Positions 40,751-49,442 of a stretch of DNA of 54,305 bases are shown here, one piece after another. Origin of the DNA: Chloroflexota bacterium. Lineage in GTDB: Bacteria > Chloroflexota > Anaerolineae > Anaerolineales > Villigracilaceae. The stretch spans positions 1 to 54,305 of the forward strand of contig JAJYLQ010000024.1 of assembly GCA_021787595.1 (NCBI GenBank). Direction: 5' to 3'. Each line of letters starts with the position of its first letter. Position 1 is the stretch's first letter. A program made the position numbers and the translations under genes. The notes beneath the pieces were generated by a model. That model was not told the DNA's origin. It saw only the letters and a program-made list of their open reading frames with translations, and did no database searches.

Positions 40751-40786
40751 GCGCCAAGTATACAATGCTCTGGGCGAATCGCGCTG

Positions 40787-40930
40787 AGCGGAGGTCCGAG
40801 TAAGGACGAAGACCACAGTCGAAGCGCTGTACATTTCTTCATTACCCCTCGACTTCGCCGGGTCTCGATACGCGGCATCTCGATGCCGCTGCTCGGCCTG
40901 CGGCTCCGCTCGGTGAAGGTGGACATCAAA
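40787..40930. repeat. REP-like sequence cluster
   Basis: Fragments CGCTGAGCGGAGG, CCTCGACTTCGCCGGG, CGATACGCGGCATCTCGATGCCGCTGC and GCTCCGCTCGGTGAA belong to the GAGCGAAGTCGAAGG family found at 17180-17335. No gene is visible here. Confidence 0.5.
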
Positions 40931-40933
40931 ACA

Positions 40934-40963
40934 ACACGCAGACGAATATTCGTCTGCGTGTTC
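40934..40963 (-). terminator. Terminator of the ABC exporter operon
   Basis: A perfect 15-bp palindrome (AACACGCAGACGAAT / ATTCGTCTGCGTGTT) lies 20 bases after the permease stop on the minus strand, followed by a short T-run (TTTTGATG). Confidence 0.7.
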
Positions 40964-40982
40964 GATCTTCGTGAGCGGGGAC

Positions 40983-43370
40983 CTACTCGTAGGCTAACGT
41001 ATCGCGCACGGTGAGACTCGACGCGCGGTGGGCGGGCAGGGCGCTGGCGATGGTTGCCAGCGCCAGGATGAAGATCAGCCAGGCGATGACGCCGCTCACT
41101 CCGTAGACCGGCGGCATGGGTGATTGCATGATCGCCATGCCCACGCCGAAGGTCAGCACGCCGGTGATGGGGATCGAAAGCACGATGCTGATGATCCAGC
41201 TGATCAAGCCGACGACCAGGCCTTCGACGATGACGATGCTTTGGATATCGCCGTTGGATGCGCCGATGGCGCGCATCACGCCGATCTCGCGCGTGCGCTC
41301 GATCACATTGATGCTCATCGCGCTCATCAAGCCCAGTCCGCCGACGATGGCGATCATGGTCGCCATGACCAGCATGAAATAAACCAGGATATCGGTCTGT
41401 GATTTTTGATCGCGGATGAATTGCGCGCCCAGTTGCGTGCTGCCGACCTGGATTCCACTCGATTTGAACAGCGTCTTCAATTGGTCGTTGACCCGCGTCT
41501 GTGTGGCTTCATCGTGTTGCGTGGTGATCACTCTCAATGAATAAACCTGATCGGGCTGCACCACGAGGCGGCTCAGATATTCATAATTGACATATAACAA
41601 TGGCGGGTTCACGTTACCGGTGATGGTATAAAGGCCGACGATAAGCCACTTCGTTTCCTTGTCGTTGATCTTGACTGTCAGCCAGTCGCCAACTTTCAGG
41701 CTGGGAAACATGCTCAATAGTTGATTGCCGATCACGACCGCATTTTCATCCCCGGTTTTCAACCAGCGCCCGGCGGTGATGACCGGCTTGATCAATGTGG
41801 AAGTGGATGGCGGCGCGACGAACAAAATCTGCGTGCCCGATTCCTTCTTGTCTGTGATGAGTGTTCCGGGAATCTCATCCCAGCCTTCCACACTTGCGAC
41901 GCCCGGAACGGCCTGAGCCAGCGAGGCAACCTGCTCGTAGCGGTAGTAGCGTGAAAAAGAGACGTTGATATCTGCCAGGAAGTAACCTTGAATGTCCTGC
42001 ATCGTTTTGTCGAACGAACCCCACAGATTGTAGACACCGATAAAGATGGCTCCTGCCAATACGAGCGTGAACATGGTCAACGTCATGCGCGCCTTGCGGC
42101 GAAAGGCATTTCGCAGGGATAGACGCATCGGGCGCGGGATCCACAGCGCGCTCCGGCTCACGCTTTTATCCTTCGCTTTGGCATTGCTGCCAATGCCGTA
42201 ATCGCTGACGGCTTCACGCACGGTGACGCGCACGCTGTTATATATCGGCCAGGCAGCCGCCGCCAATGGGATCACCATCGAAACGATGATTTGTTGAATA
42301 AGCGTGGCTGTGTATCCGTTGTAGGGTGCCGGGTCGAAGTTCAGCCAGGCCGCCATGCCGCCGCCGATCCACTGCGCCGCGGCATTCGCCAACGGAACGG
42401 CGATCAGCAGCGCGGCCAATCCAAATGCGAGGATCAAAACCAGATACATTCCGAAGATTTGTCCCGTGCCTCCGCCGATGGCCTTCATGATTCCAATCTG
42501 GCGCGTTTGCTGAGTCATCAGCGCCGTGACGGTGTTGACGATCAGGAATGCGCTCAATAAGACGGTCAGGTAGCCGAGGATGCCCAAGACAAAGAACACG
42601 CCTTGTGTAACGCTCCACGCGAAGTGATGTCCGGGTTGATACACATAAACATAATAGACCGTTGCATCGGCGCGCTTCAAGCGGTCAGCAACGGTCTGTG
42701 CCACTTCGGTTACGTGCGCCGCATCCGTTTGCTTTTCGGTCACGCTGACAGCCAACGCGTTATAGGATAACGATCCGCCGAGCCACTCCATGGTATTGGG
42801 TGTCACGTACGCGTCTACGGTGTTCGCAAGGTTATAGGGAATTCCGGTTACGTCGTGGATATATCCGGCCAGGGTCAGCTCACGGCGTTTGCCGCCGTCG
42901 AGTTCGATGACCAGCGTATCGCCGGGCTTGTAGCCGAGCGAAGCCGCGGCATGATCAATCAACACCTGCTTGTCGCTGAAAGCTGGAATGCTGGCCTGGC
43001 CCATCACCGGCTTGAGCAGGTTGAGCGTCAAATCGTTTGCGTTTTTGATCGCGGTGAATTGAATGGCAATCGGTTCCTTGCCGGGCACGATCCAATGCGC
43101 GCTTGCAGTGGAGCGGCCTTCCACCGCATCCACGCCGGGCACCGTGCGCGCCATCTTCACCGTTTGGTCGTCTATCGGCGACGTGTAAATCGTCGCCTCG
43201 GCTGGGTTGGCTGAGAGATAATCCCGGTCCATACTCTCGTTCATGTACAAGCCCATGTTGTTGGTGAACCCGACGGCGAAGGTGCCGATCATGATGGTCA
43301 TGATCGTGAGCAGGGTGCGCGACTTGTTGCCCCAGAAATCCGCCCAGATTTTTTTCCAGCGGCTGGTCAT
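40983..43370 (-). CDS. ABC transporter permease, FtsX/MacB family
   Basis: 795 residues, a double FtsX-type permease. An N-terminal membrane helix ([16 protein letters not shown]) and a MacB-type periplasmic domain come first. Three membrane helices, a second helix plus soluble domain, and three final helices (ending in [23 protein letters not shown]) follow. That makes it the fused form of two FtsX units. It would work by mechanotransmission, driving the adaptor and substrate outside the membrane rather than forming a through-channel. It overlaps the ATPase gene by 4 bases. Substrate unknown; lipoprotein, peptide or drug export are the options for the family. Confidence 0.88.
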   Translation of the reverse strand: MTSRWKKIWADFWGNKSRTLLTIMTIMIGTFAVGFTNNMGLYMNESMDRDYLSANPAEATIYTSPIDDQTVKMARTVPGVDAVEGRSTASAHWIVPGKEPIAIQFTAIKNANDLTLNLLKPVMGQASIPAFSDKQVLIDHAAASLGYKPGDTLVIELDGGKRRELTLAGYIHDVTGIPYNLANTVDAYVTPNTMEWLGGSLSYNALAVSVTEKQTDAAHVTEVAQTVADRLKRADATVYYVYVYQPGHHFAWSVTQGVFFVLGILGYLTVLLSAFLIVNTVTALMTQQTRQIGIMKAIGGGTGQIFGMYLVLILAFGLAALLIAVPLANAAAQWIGGGMAAWLNFDPAPYNGYTATLIQQIIVSMVIPLAAAAWPIYNSVRVTVREAVSDYGIGSNAKAKDKSVSRSALWIPRPMRLSLRNAFRRKARMTLTMFTLVLAGAIFIGVYNLWGSFDKTMQDIQGYFLADINVSFSRYYRYEQVASLAQAVPGVASVEGWDEIPGTLITDKKESGTQILFVAPPSTSTLIKPVITAGRWLKTGDENAVVIGNQLLSMFPSLKVGDWLTVKINDKETKWLIVGLYTITGNVNPPLLYVNYEYLSRLVVQPDQVYSLRVITTQHDEATQTRVNDQLKTLFKSSGIQVGSTQLGAQFIRDQKSQTDILVYFMLVMATMIAIVGGLGLMSAMSINVIERTREIGVMRAIGASNGDIQSIVIVEGLVVGLISWIISIVLSIPITGVLTFGVGMAIMQSPMPPVYGVSGVIAWLIFILALATIASALPAHRASSLTVRDTLAYE

Positions 43371-44500
43371 GAGGAGCCTCGCTTTTGGAGGTTCTCCGCC
43401 TCATGCTGGTCTGCCATCTGATGCAACGCTTCGCGCGTGACCTCGGACTGGCTCAACAGTTCTTGAAGCTGATCGTAGCTGATTGCCAGCACTTCCACCG
43501 CGCCGTGCTCCGAGGCGCGCACCGAAGCGCGATGTTTCTTCTCGTGGAAAAATTCCATTTCGCCGAACACTTTCCCAGCTCCGAGTTGAACCGCGATCAC
43601 ATCCGATTGATTGGCGCGCGGCAGGATGACTTCCACCGTGCCTTTGGTCACGACGTAGAACGTGTCCGCGTTCGTGCCTTCATCGAGGATCAGCGCGCCG
43701 GCTTCGTAGGTTTGCGCTTTCGCAAGATGCGCGGCTTGCAGGATCTGCTCGCGTGAAAGCGTCGGCATGGCTTTCGCCACGTATTCATTGACAATTTCGC
43801 CGTCTGCGATCAAGGCGGTGCGCTGGGTGCGCTTGGCAAGCGCGCTGTCATGCGTGACGATGATGATGGTCTTGCCTTTGGCTGCCAGATCGTTGAACAG
43901 GGCAAAGACAGCCTCGGCAGTTTTGGAGTCAAGATTGCCTGTCGGTTCGTCTGCGATGATAATGGGCGGATCGTTGGCGAGGGCGCGTGCAATGGCCACG
44001 CGCTGCTGCTGCCCGCCGGAGAGCGCGGTGGGAAGTTTGTAAGCATGGTCGGCCAATTCGACCGTCTCAAGCAAATCCAGCGCACGCTTTTCGCGTTCAC
44101 GTATTGGAACTGTGCGGCAGAAATCCATCGGCAGCATGATGTTCTCGATGACCGAGATGGTCGGCAGGAGTTGAAAAAACTGGAATACGATGCCAAGGGT
44201 CTTGCCGCGCCAGCGCGCCATGCGGTTCTCGTTCAACTCATGCACGGCTGCATCGTTGACGAACACCTCGCCGGAGGTGGGGCGGTCAATGCCGGTGATC
44301 ATGTTCAATAATGTGGATTTGCCGCTTCCCGATTTGCCGATGATGCTGACGAATTCACCGGCGTTGATCTGCAGGTCAATGCTATTGAGGGCGTGGTAAT
44401 CGCCGACGGCAGTTTTGTAATACTTGTGCACGCCGCGCAGGTCAATCATTGCGTGATTGCCGCTGCCGTTTCCATTTTTTTGTTTGGTAAAGAGGGACAT
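43367..44500 (-). CDS. ABC transporter ATPase fused to a cyclic-nucleotide-binding domain
   Basis: 377 residues. Residues 18-240 form a MacB/LolD-type ATPase: Walker [10 protein letters not shown] (55-63), Q-loop FQFFQLLP, signature LSGGQQQR, Walker [13 protein letters not shown] and H-loop THD. About residues 265-350 form a cNMP-binding (CAP-like) domain with GTVEVILPR and [10 protein letters not shown] blocks. The phosphate-binding cassette is only partly conserved ([17 protein letters not shown]), so ligand binding is uncertain. Such a fusion is unusual and suggests nucleotide-controlled transport. Overlaps the permease start (ATGA). Start ATG 44500 with AAGG; an internal ATG at 44449 is possible. 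Confidence 0.85.
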   Translation of the reverse strand: MSLFTKQKNGNGSGNHAMIDLRGVHKYYKTAVGDYHALNSIDLQINAGEFVSIIGKSGSGKSTLLNMITGIDRPTSGEVFVNDAAVHELNENRMARWRGKTLGIVFQFFQLLPTISVIENIMLPMDFCRTVPIREREKRALDLLETVELADHAYKLPTALSGGQQQRVAIARALANDPPIIIADEPTGNLDSKTAEAVFALFNDLAAKGKTIIIVTHDSALAKRTQRTALIADGEIVNEYVAKAMPTLSREQILQAAHLAKAQTYEAGALILDEGTNADTFYVVTKGTVEVILPRANQSDVIAVQLGAGKVFGEMEFFHEKKHRASVRASEHGAVEVLAISYDQLQELLSQSEVTREALHQMADQHEAENLQKRGSS

Positions 44501-44519
44501 AAGGACCTTGTCATTCTCC

Positions 44520-44604
44520 TGTCATTGCGAGGGCGCAAGCCCGAAGCAATCCCCAGCTTTACAGGAGATTGCTTCGCGGCGTCAATGCGCCACTCGCAAT
44601 GACA
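44520..44604. repeat. Dispersed inverted repeat inside the exporter operon
   Basis: Ends TGTCATTGCGAG and CTCGCAATGACA are perfect inverted repeats; GAAGCAATCCCC and GGAGATTGCTTC form the inner stem. It fills the gap between adaptor and ATPase genes. Confidence 0.8.
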
Positions 44605-44606
44605 TG

Positions 44607-45626
44607 CTACTTCACAAACGTCACCGCGGAGGTCATACCCCAGCGCATGGCGGGATTCTGATCCGTCAGGAGAACCGTGACCTCGTACACAATGTCGCCC
44701 TGGTTCTTGGAATAATTTTGCCCAACGGAAAGGACATTCCCTTTGAATTTCACGCCTGGGATGGCGTCCAACGTGACGGTTGCCGGCTCGCCTTCTTTAA
44801 CGTTGACCACGTCAATCTCGGTCAGGTCCGTGGTTTTCACGACCCAGCTTGATAAATCCGCGATGGTTACAACAGCCTGGCCCGCTGCGGCGTATTCGCC
44901 GACCTTGAGTCCCAATTTCGTGACCATGCCCGCAAACGGAGCGCGGACTTCTGCGTTCGCCAAAGCTGCGCGGATGCCGGCCGTGTCCAGCGCAAAGTTT
45001 GGATCTTGCAGAGCGTTGGAATCTTTCTGCGCCTGATCCACGCGCGCCTGGGCATTGTCAACATTCGACTGGAGCTGCATCCATTGAATGGCCCGGCGAT
45101 ATTTTGCCCAGGCATCATCCAACTGCTTTTTGAAGTTGCGCCCCGTGGAATTCGTATTGGGCGATAAATATTTATACGGTTCATACGCATCACGCGCGGC
45201 ATTTAGATTTTGCAATGTCATGTCCACCGCTTGCTGCGGAGTCATATCTGCGAAGTCGTTGGGAACGTCAAAATTATCCAGGCTGTATTGAGCGTCGCGC
45301 AGATCCTGAAAAGCGCTTGTCAACTCTTTCGACGCACTGGCTTGCGCTTCTTCCAACGTTTGAGCCTGGTCACTTTTCAGTGTGGCAATGACCTGGCCTG
45401 CAGTGACGTGATCGCCTTCTTTAACGAGGACTTCACTGACCAGTCCGCTTGCATTCAATGCGATGTCGGCATAGCGATTTGGTTCCAGCCGTCCCTGGGC
45501 TACGATGATGTCAGGCGCCGTTACGGTGGGGATGGATGTCGGCTCGGCTTGGCCGGAGGCTGCAGCGGAGCAGGCGCTCAACGTCAGGGCCAGCGCGGCG
45601 AGGGCAACGAGCTTAAAAATTTTCAT
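44607..45626 (-). CDS. Periplasmic-adaptor (HlyD/MacA-like) lipoprotein
   Basis: 339 residues. A lipoprotein signal with lipobox LSAC (Cys19) is followed by a lipoyl-like half motif (EVLVKEGDHVTAGQVIATL), a helical hairpin (about 95-210), the second lipoyl half (ALANAEVRAPFAGMVTKLGLKVGEYAAAGQAVVTI) and beta-barrel domains. This is the MacA/HlyD layout. In an organism without a classical outer membrane it would bridge the permease to extracellular partners. It is the first gene of the adaptor-ATPase-permease operon. Confidence 0.88.
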   Translation of the reverse strand: MKIFKLVALAALALTLSACSAAASGQAEPTSIPTVTAPDIIVAQGRLEPNRYADIALNASGLVSEVLVKEGDHVTAGQVIATLKSDQAQTLEEAQASASKELTSAFQDLRDAQYSLDNFDVPNDFADMTPQQAVDMTLQNLNAARDAYEPYKYLSPNTNSTGRNFKKQLDDAWAKYRRAIQWMQLQSNVDNAQARVDQAQKDSNALQDPNFALDTAGIRAALANAEVRAPFAGMVTKLGLKVGEYAAAGQAVVTIADLSSWVVKTTDLTEIDVVNVKEGEPATVTLDAIPGVKFKGNVLSVGQNYSKNQGDIVYEVTVLLTDQNPAMRWGMTSAVTFVK

Positions 45627-45784
45627 GATGCAATTCTCCTCTTGTGCGAATTCTCTAATTCAATACGTGTTCGGGCTGCGGCGGTTGCGTGAAGCCGGTT
45701 CCGGCGATGTGAGTTTTTCGCCTTTATCATGCGGATTTCAATCTCCGCCATCGAATTCAATTCGATTATGGCCGATTAAACATT

Positions 45785-45810
45785 CAGCCCGGCTTTATAA
45801 AGTCGGGCTG
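45785..45810 (-). terminator. Hairpin after zwf
   Basis: CAGCCCGGCTTTATAAAGTCGGGCTG is a near-perfect palindrome 5 bases beyond the zwf stop on the minus strand; the following T-richness (AATGTTTAAT) is modest. Confidence 0.6.
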
Positions 45811-45814
45811 AGAT

Positions 45815-47299
45815 TTACTTCGAGTTCGCATCCCACTTGGACCAGGAGCGGCCCTCGCGGGATAGCAATTCATCGGCTTCGGCCGGCCCCCACGATCCGG
45901 GGTCGTAGAATGCCAGCGCTTGATTCCTTGATTCCCATGTTTCGATGATGGGATCGATCAGCTTCCACGCGGTTTCGACTTCGTCCGCGCGCGTGAACAG
46001 GGACGCGTCGCCCGTCAGAGCGTCGAGCAGCAGGCGTTCGTAAGATTCTGGAATGGCGGTTTGGCCGAATGAATCTGCATATTTGAATTCCATGTCCACC
46101 GAGCGCATGTCCGCGGCGGTATCCGGCACTTTGGCTTCGAAACGCCAGTGGATGCCTTCGTCGGGCTGCAGAAAAAGCACCAGCATATTGGGCGTGATCT
46201 TTCTGTCCGCGTCGGGGAAGAGCAGGTGAGGCGGTTCCTTGAATTGGATCGTGACTTGTGAAATCTTTTGGGCGAGCCGCTTTCCAGAGCGGAGATAGAA
46301 CGGGACTCCCTGCCAGCGCCAGTTGTCAATTTGAAGACGCAGAGCCGCATACGTCGGAGTCGTCGAATCGGGCTTTACGCCGTCCTCGCTGCGGTAACCC
46401 TTGTATTGAGCGCGGACCGTGTTCCGCACGACCGCTTCGTCTTTCAACGGCGGGATAGCGCTCAACACTTTGACCTTTTCATTGCGAAGCGCGGTGGCGT
46501 CGAACGAAGCCGGCGGCTCCATCGCCACCAGCGCGGCAAGCTGGAGCAGATGATTTTGGAACATATCGCGCACCACGCCGACGCTGTCATAATATCCGGC
46601 GCGGTGTTCCACGCCGACCTGTTCGGCAACGGTGATCTCCACATGGTCAATGTAATTGCGGTTCCACAACGGCTCGAAGATGGTGTTGGCAAAACGCATT
46701 ACCAAAATATTTTGCACCGTCTCTTTGCCAAGGTAGTGGTCAATACGATAGATTTGATTTTCGTTCAACGTCTTGTGAATTTGTTCGTTCAAACTATGCG
46801 CCGAAGACCAATCCGTGCCAAAAGGCTTTTCGATCACGACGCGCCGCCAGGCTGAAGATCCCGATTCGGTGGGACTGCCGTTTTCGAGCAGGTGGCCCGT
46901 ATGACCCAGCAATTGAATGATGGAGGGATAGGCGCCAGGCGGAGTAGCCATGTAAAAAAGACGATTTCCGCGCCGGCCTTCCCATTGACTTACGATGTGA
47001 TCCAGCTCCTTATAATCATCCACTTGATCATAATGCCGTGTCAGGTACGTCAGGCGCGAGGCGAAATCGTCCCATTCCTCTGTTGTGAATTCGAAGCCCG
47101 CAAATTTCTTTACGCCATCCAGCAAATGTTGTCTGAATTGATTGTCTGCATAGGCTGTGCCTCCATAGCCGACAATTTGGAAACGTTCAGGCATACGCCC
47201 TTTACGGCACAGGTTGAACAACGAAGGGATCAACTTGCGCTGTGTCAGATCGCCGGATGCGCCAAAGATAACAATGGAAGTCGGTAAATGATTGTTCAT
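45815..47299 (-). CDS. zwf: Glucose-6-phosphate 1-dehydrogenase
   Basis: Oxidises glucose-6-phosphate to 6-phosphogluconolactone with NADP+. 494 residues, normal length. The nucleotide-binding GASGDLTQRKL is near residues 13-23 and the substrate-binding/catalytic signature RIDHYLGKE lies around 180. The C-terminal domain is complete. Start ATG 47299 (MNNHLPTS) is the family-like one; the extra codons upstream are not conserved in character. It is the last gene of a minus-strand run with gnd and pgl, completing the oxidative pentose phosphate branch. The 86-base gap to gnd contains a small hairpin (ACAGAGA…TCTCTGT). Confidence 0.94.
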   Translation of the reverse strand: MNNHLPTSIVIFGASGDLTQRKLIPSLFNLCRKGRMPERFQIVGYGGTAYADNQFRQHLLDGVKKFAGFEFTTEEWDDFASRLTYLTRHYDQVDDYKELDHIVSQWEGRRGNRLFYMATPPGAYPSIIQLLGHTGHLLENGSPTESGSSAWRRVVIEKPFGTDWSSAHSLNEQIHKTLNENQIYRIDHYLGKETVQNILVMRFANTIFEPLWNRNYIDHVEITVAEQVGVEHRAGYYDSVGVVRDMFQNHLLQLAALVAMEPPASFDATALRNEKVKVLSAIPPLKDEAVVRNTVRAQYKGYRSEDGVKPDSTTPTYAALRLQIDNWRWQGVPFYLRSGKRLAQKISQVTIQFKEPPHLLFPDADRKITPNMLVLFLQPDEGIHWRFEAKVPDTAADMRSVDMEFKYADSFGQTAIPESYERLLLDALTGDASLFTRADEVETAWKLIDPIIETWESRNQALAFYDPGSWGPAEADELLSREGRSWSKWDANSK

Positions 47300-47385
47300 A
47301 CTAAAACCTTTTGCTACGGAGTTCACGGGGAACACAGAGAGAATATAAAAAGAATCTCTGTGAGCTTGGCGTTCTCGATGGTGAT

Positions 47386-48294
47386 CTAATCGGCCTTCTT
47401 GACTGCGTGTCCGCCGAATTGATTCCGCATGGCGGCCAGCAGGCGCGCCGTAAAATTCTCGTTGTCGCGGCTCACGAAACGCATCTGCAAAGCGAGCGTA
47501 ATGATCGGCGCGGGGACATCATGCTCGATGGCCTCGGCCACCGTCCAGCGGCCCTCGCCGGAATCGGCGACCCACGGTTCGATGTCGGAAAGGGTCGGAT
47601 CGTCTTTCAATGCGTCGGCGGTCAAATCCAACAGCCACGAGCGGACAACGCTGCCATAGCGCCAGATCTCGGCGATCTCATCCATGTTGAGATCGAACTC
47701 TTTCTTCGACCGCATGATGCTGAAACCTTCGGCCAGCGCCTCCATCATTCCATATTCGATTCCGTTGTGGACCATTTTGACGTAATGTCCCGCGCCGTGC
47801 GGACCGATGCGTCCCCAGCCCTGATCCTTGCCCGGCGCGAGCGTCTCGAAGATTGGGCGCATCTTATCCACGACGTGAACCTCGCCGCCGATCATCAGGC
47901 TGTAGCCTTCGCTGAGACCCCACACGCCTCCGCTCGTGCCGCAGTCGAGGAAGTGGATTCCCTTTTCTTTCAACAACTCCGCGTGGCGAATCGAATCTTT
48001 GTAATTCGAATTCCCGCCGTCAATCACGGTATCGCCTTTTTCGAGCAGGCTGGATAATTTCTCGATCGTTTCGTCCGTGGCTTTGCCGGCGGGAACCATC
48101 ACCCAAACGACGCGCGGCGCTTTCAGCGTTTTGACAACTTCCTCGAGCGAATATGCGCCTTCCGCCCCGGCTTCTTCGGCTGCATGGATCGATTCCCTGC
48201 TGCGTGCGAATCCAACAACGCGATGGCCGCCGCGCACCAAACGCGTGGCCATGTTCAATCCCATCTTGCCCAAACCGATCATTGCAAGTTCCAT
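47386..48294 (-). CDS. gnd: 6-phosphogluconate dehydrogenase, short (NAD-type) form
   Basis: Oxidatively decarboxylates 6-phosphogluconate to ribulose-5-phosphate. 302 residues, the shorter GntZ/YqeC-like class rather than the ~470-residue enterobacterial form. Rossmann loop MIGLGKMGLN at the N-terminus, substrate loop CGTSGGVWG, catalytic Lys in HYVKMVHNGIEYG. Short forms generally prefer NAD+, an inference that would give a mixed NADPH/NADH yield. It lies between pgl and zwf in the same direction, 71 bases after pgl. Confidence 0.93.
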   Translation of the reverse strand: MELAMIGLGKMGLNMATRLVRGGHRVVGFARSRESIHAAEEAGAEGAYSLEEVVKTLKAPRVVWVMVPAGKATDETIEKLSSLLEKGDTVIDGGNSNYKDSIRHAELLKEKGIHFLDCGTSGGVWGLSEGYSLMIGGEVHVVDKMRPIFETLAPGKDQGWGRIGPHGAGHYVKMVHNGIEYGMMEALAEGFSIMRSKKEFDLNMDEIAEIWRYGSVVRSWLLDLTADALKDDPTLSDIEPWVADSGEGRWTVAEAIEHDVPAPIITLALQMRFVSRDNENFTARLLAAMRNQFGGHAVKKAD

Positions 48295-48365
48295 GACTCT
48301 CTACCTCCAGGATTTTTTGATGTCACTTTGTTGCACAACAGCGTAAGTCGAATTGCCAATTCGAC

Positions 48366-49118
48366 TTACAATTTGCCCGCCGCGGCTCTATCAACGAGCC
48401 AGATCACTTCGCCATCTTTCGGCTCGATGCGCTGCGCGGGCAGTAGTTTTGGATCGCGTGCTTCACCAAGCACGCGGCTCAATGTTTCGGCTTTACTTTC
48501 TCCGGTGACCATGAAGAGAATCGTTCTTGCGGAGTTCAACGCCAGCGGAGTCAATGTGACGCGGTTTGCGGGGCGGCCCTGGTAATGTCCGGTGACGGCG
48601 GTAACGGGTTCGGTCGAGTCCACGGACGAGCCGGGAAACAACGATGCGGTGTGCCCGTCTTCGCCCATGCCGAGCAGCACAATGTCGAAGCGCGGCCATT
48701 CGATCGGAAGGTCCGCCGCACTCTGCGGAGGGGAGGCGAAGCGCTTCAGGACGAGGGAATACTCCCTCGCGGCCTCCGCCGGCTCCAGTTCCGTTTTGAC
48801 GCGGTGGACGTTCGGCTCTGGAATGCCAACGCGATTCAAAAACATCTCGCGCGCCTGCCCATAATTTGATTCTTCGTCGTCAGGCGGCACGCAGCGTTCG
48901 TCGCCCCAAAAGACGTGAGTCCTGCTCCAATCCATTTGGCCGCGGAAATCCGAGCCGAGCAATTCGAAGAGTCGTCTCGGGGTGCCGCCGCCGTTGAGCG
49001 CCAGCAGAAAACGGCCGCGCGTTGAAATCGAAGCGCGGGATGCCTCGACGATTTTTCGAGCAGCCCATTGACTCAGCGGTTCGATGTCGGCAAATGTTTT
49101 CAGGACCGGGTTGTTCAC
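48366..49118 (-). CDS. pgl: 6-phosphogluconolactonase
   Basis: Hydrolyses 6-phosphogluconolactone to 6-phosphogluconate. 250 residues of the DevB/SOL type (glucosamine-6-phosphate isomerase fold): LALNGGGTPRRLFELL is the phosphate loop, HVFWGDERCVPPDDEESNY is the family signature, and LLGMGEDGHTASLFPG carries the catalytic His. It sits between the CBM48 gene and gnd, all minus strand, fitting a metabolic operon. Confidence 0.94.
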   Translation of the reverse strand: MNNPVLKTFADIEPLSQWAARKIVEASRASISTRGRFLLALNGGGTPRRLFELLGSDFRGQMDWSRTHVFWGDERCVPPDDEESNYGQAREMFLNRVGIPEPNVHRVKTELEPAEAAREYSLVLKRFASPPQSAADLPIEWPRFDIVLLGMGEDGHTASLFPGSSVDSTEPVTAVTGHYQGRPANRVTLTPLALNSARTILFMVTGESKAETLSRVLGEARDPKLLPAQRIEPKDGEVIWLVDRAAAGKL

Positions 49119-49150
49119 AATGATTTTTATTTTACTGCCGCAAACGCCTA

Positions 49151-49441
49151 CTAAACCTTAACAATCGAATCTTCCGTGCCGAACGGATTGGCGCGGTATT
49201 CGTCGGCTTCCCAATCGTTTTCCCAATGGTGGTCGTCGAGATAATAACGGAAGCGATATTCGCCGGGCGGAAGCGTGATCGTGATGGAAAACATGCCGTT
49301 CTTCAACCGTTTCATGGGATGCGCGTTCTTGTCCCATTTGTTGAATGCGCCGCAAAGGCTGGCGGACTCCGCGTCCACTTTTGCGGGCAGCGAGAACGTC
49401 ACGCGGCAGTTGCCGTTTTTCAAATAAGATTTTTTCAGCAT
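49151..49441 (-). CDS. Stand-alone CBM48 / AMPK-like glycogen-binding protein
   Basis: 96 residues comprising a single isoamylase-early-set domain: VTFSLPAKVDAESASLCGAFNKWDKNAHPMKRL, then GMFSITITLPPGEYRFRYYLDDHHWENDWEADEY. Aromatic residues (Trp in NKW and HHWEND) are those that bind alpha-glucan in the family. There is no enzyme domain. It is 1 base from the GH15 gene and probably helps target that enzyme or senses glycogen. Confidence 0.88.
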   Translation of the reverse strand: MLKKSYLKNGNCRVTFSLPAKVDAESASLCGAFNKWDKNAHPMKRLKNGMFSITITLPPGEYRFRYYLDDHHWENDWEADEYRANPFGTEDSIVKV

Positions 49442-49442
49442 T

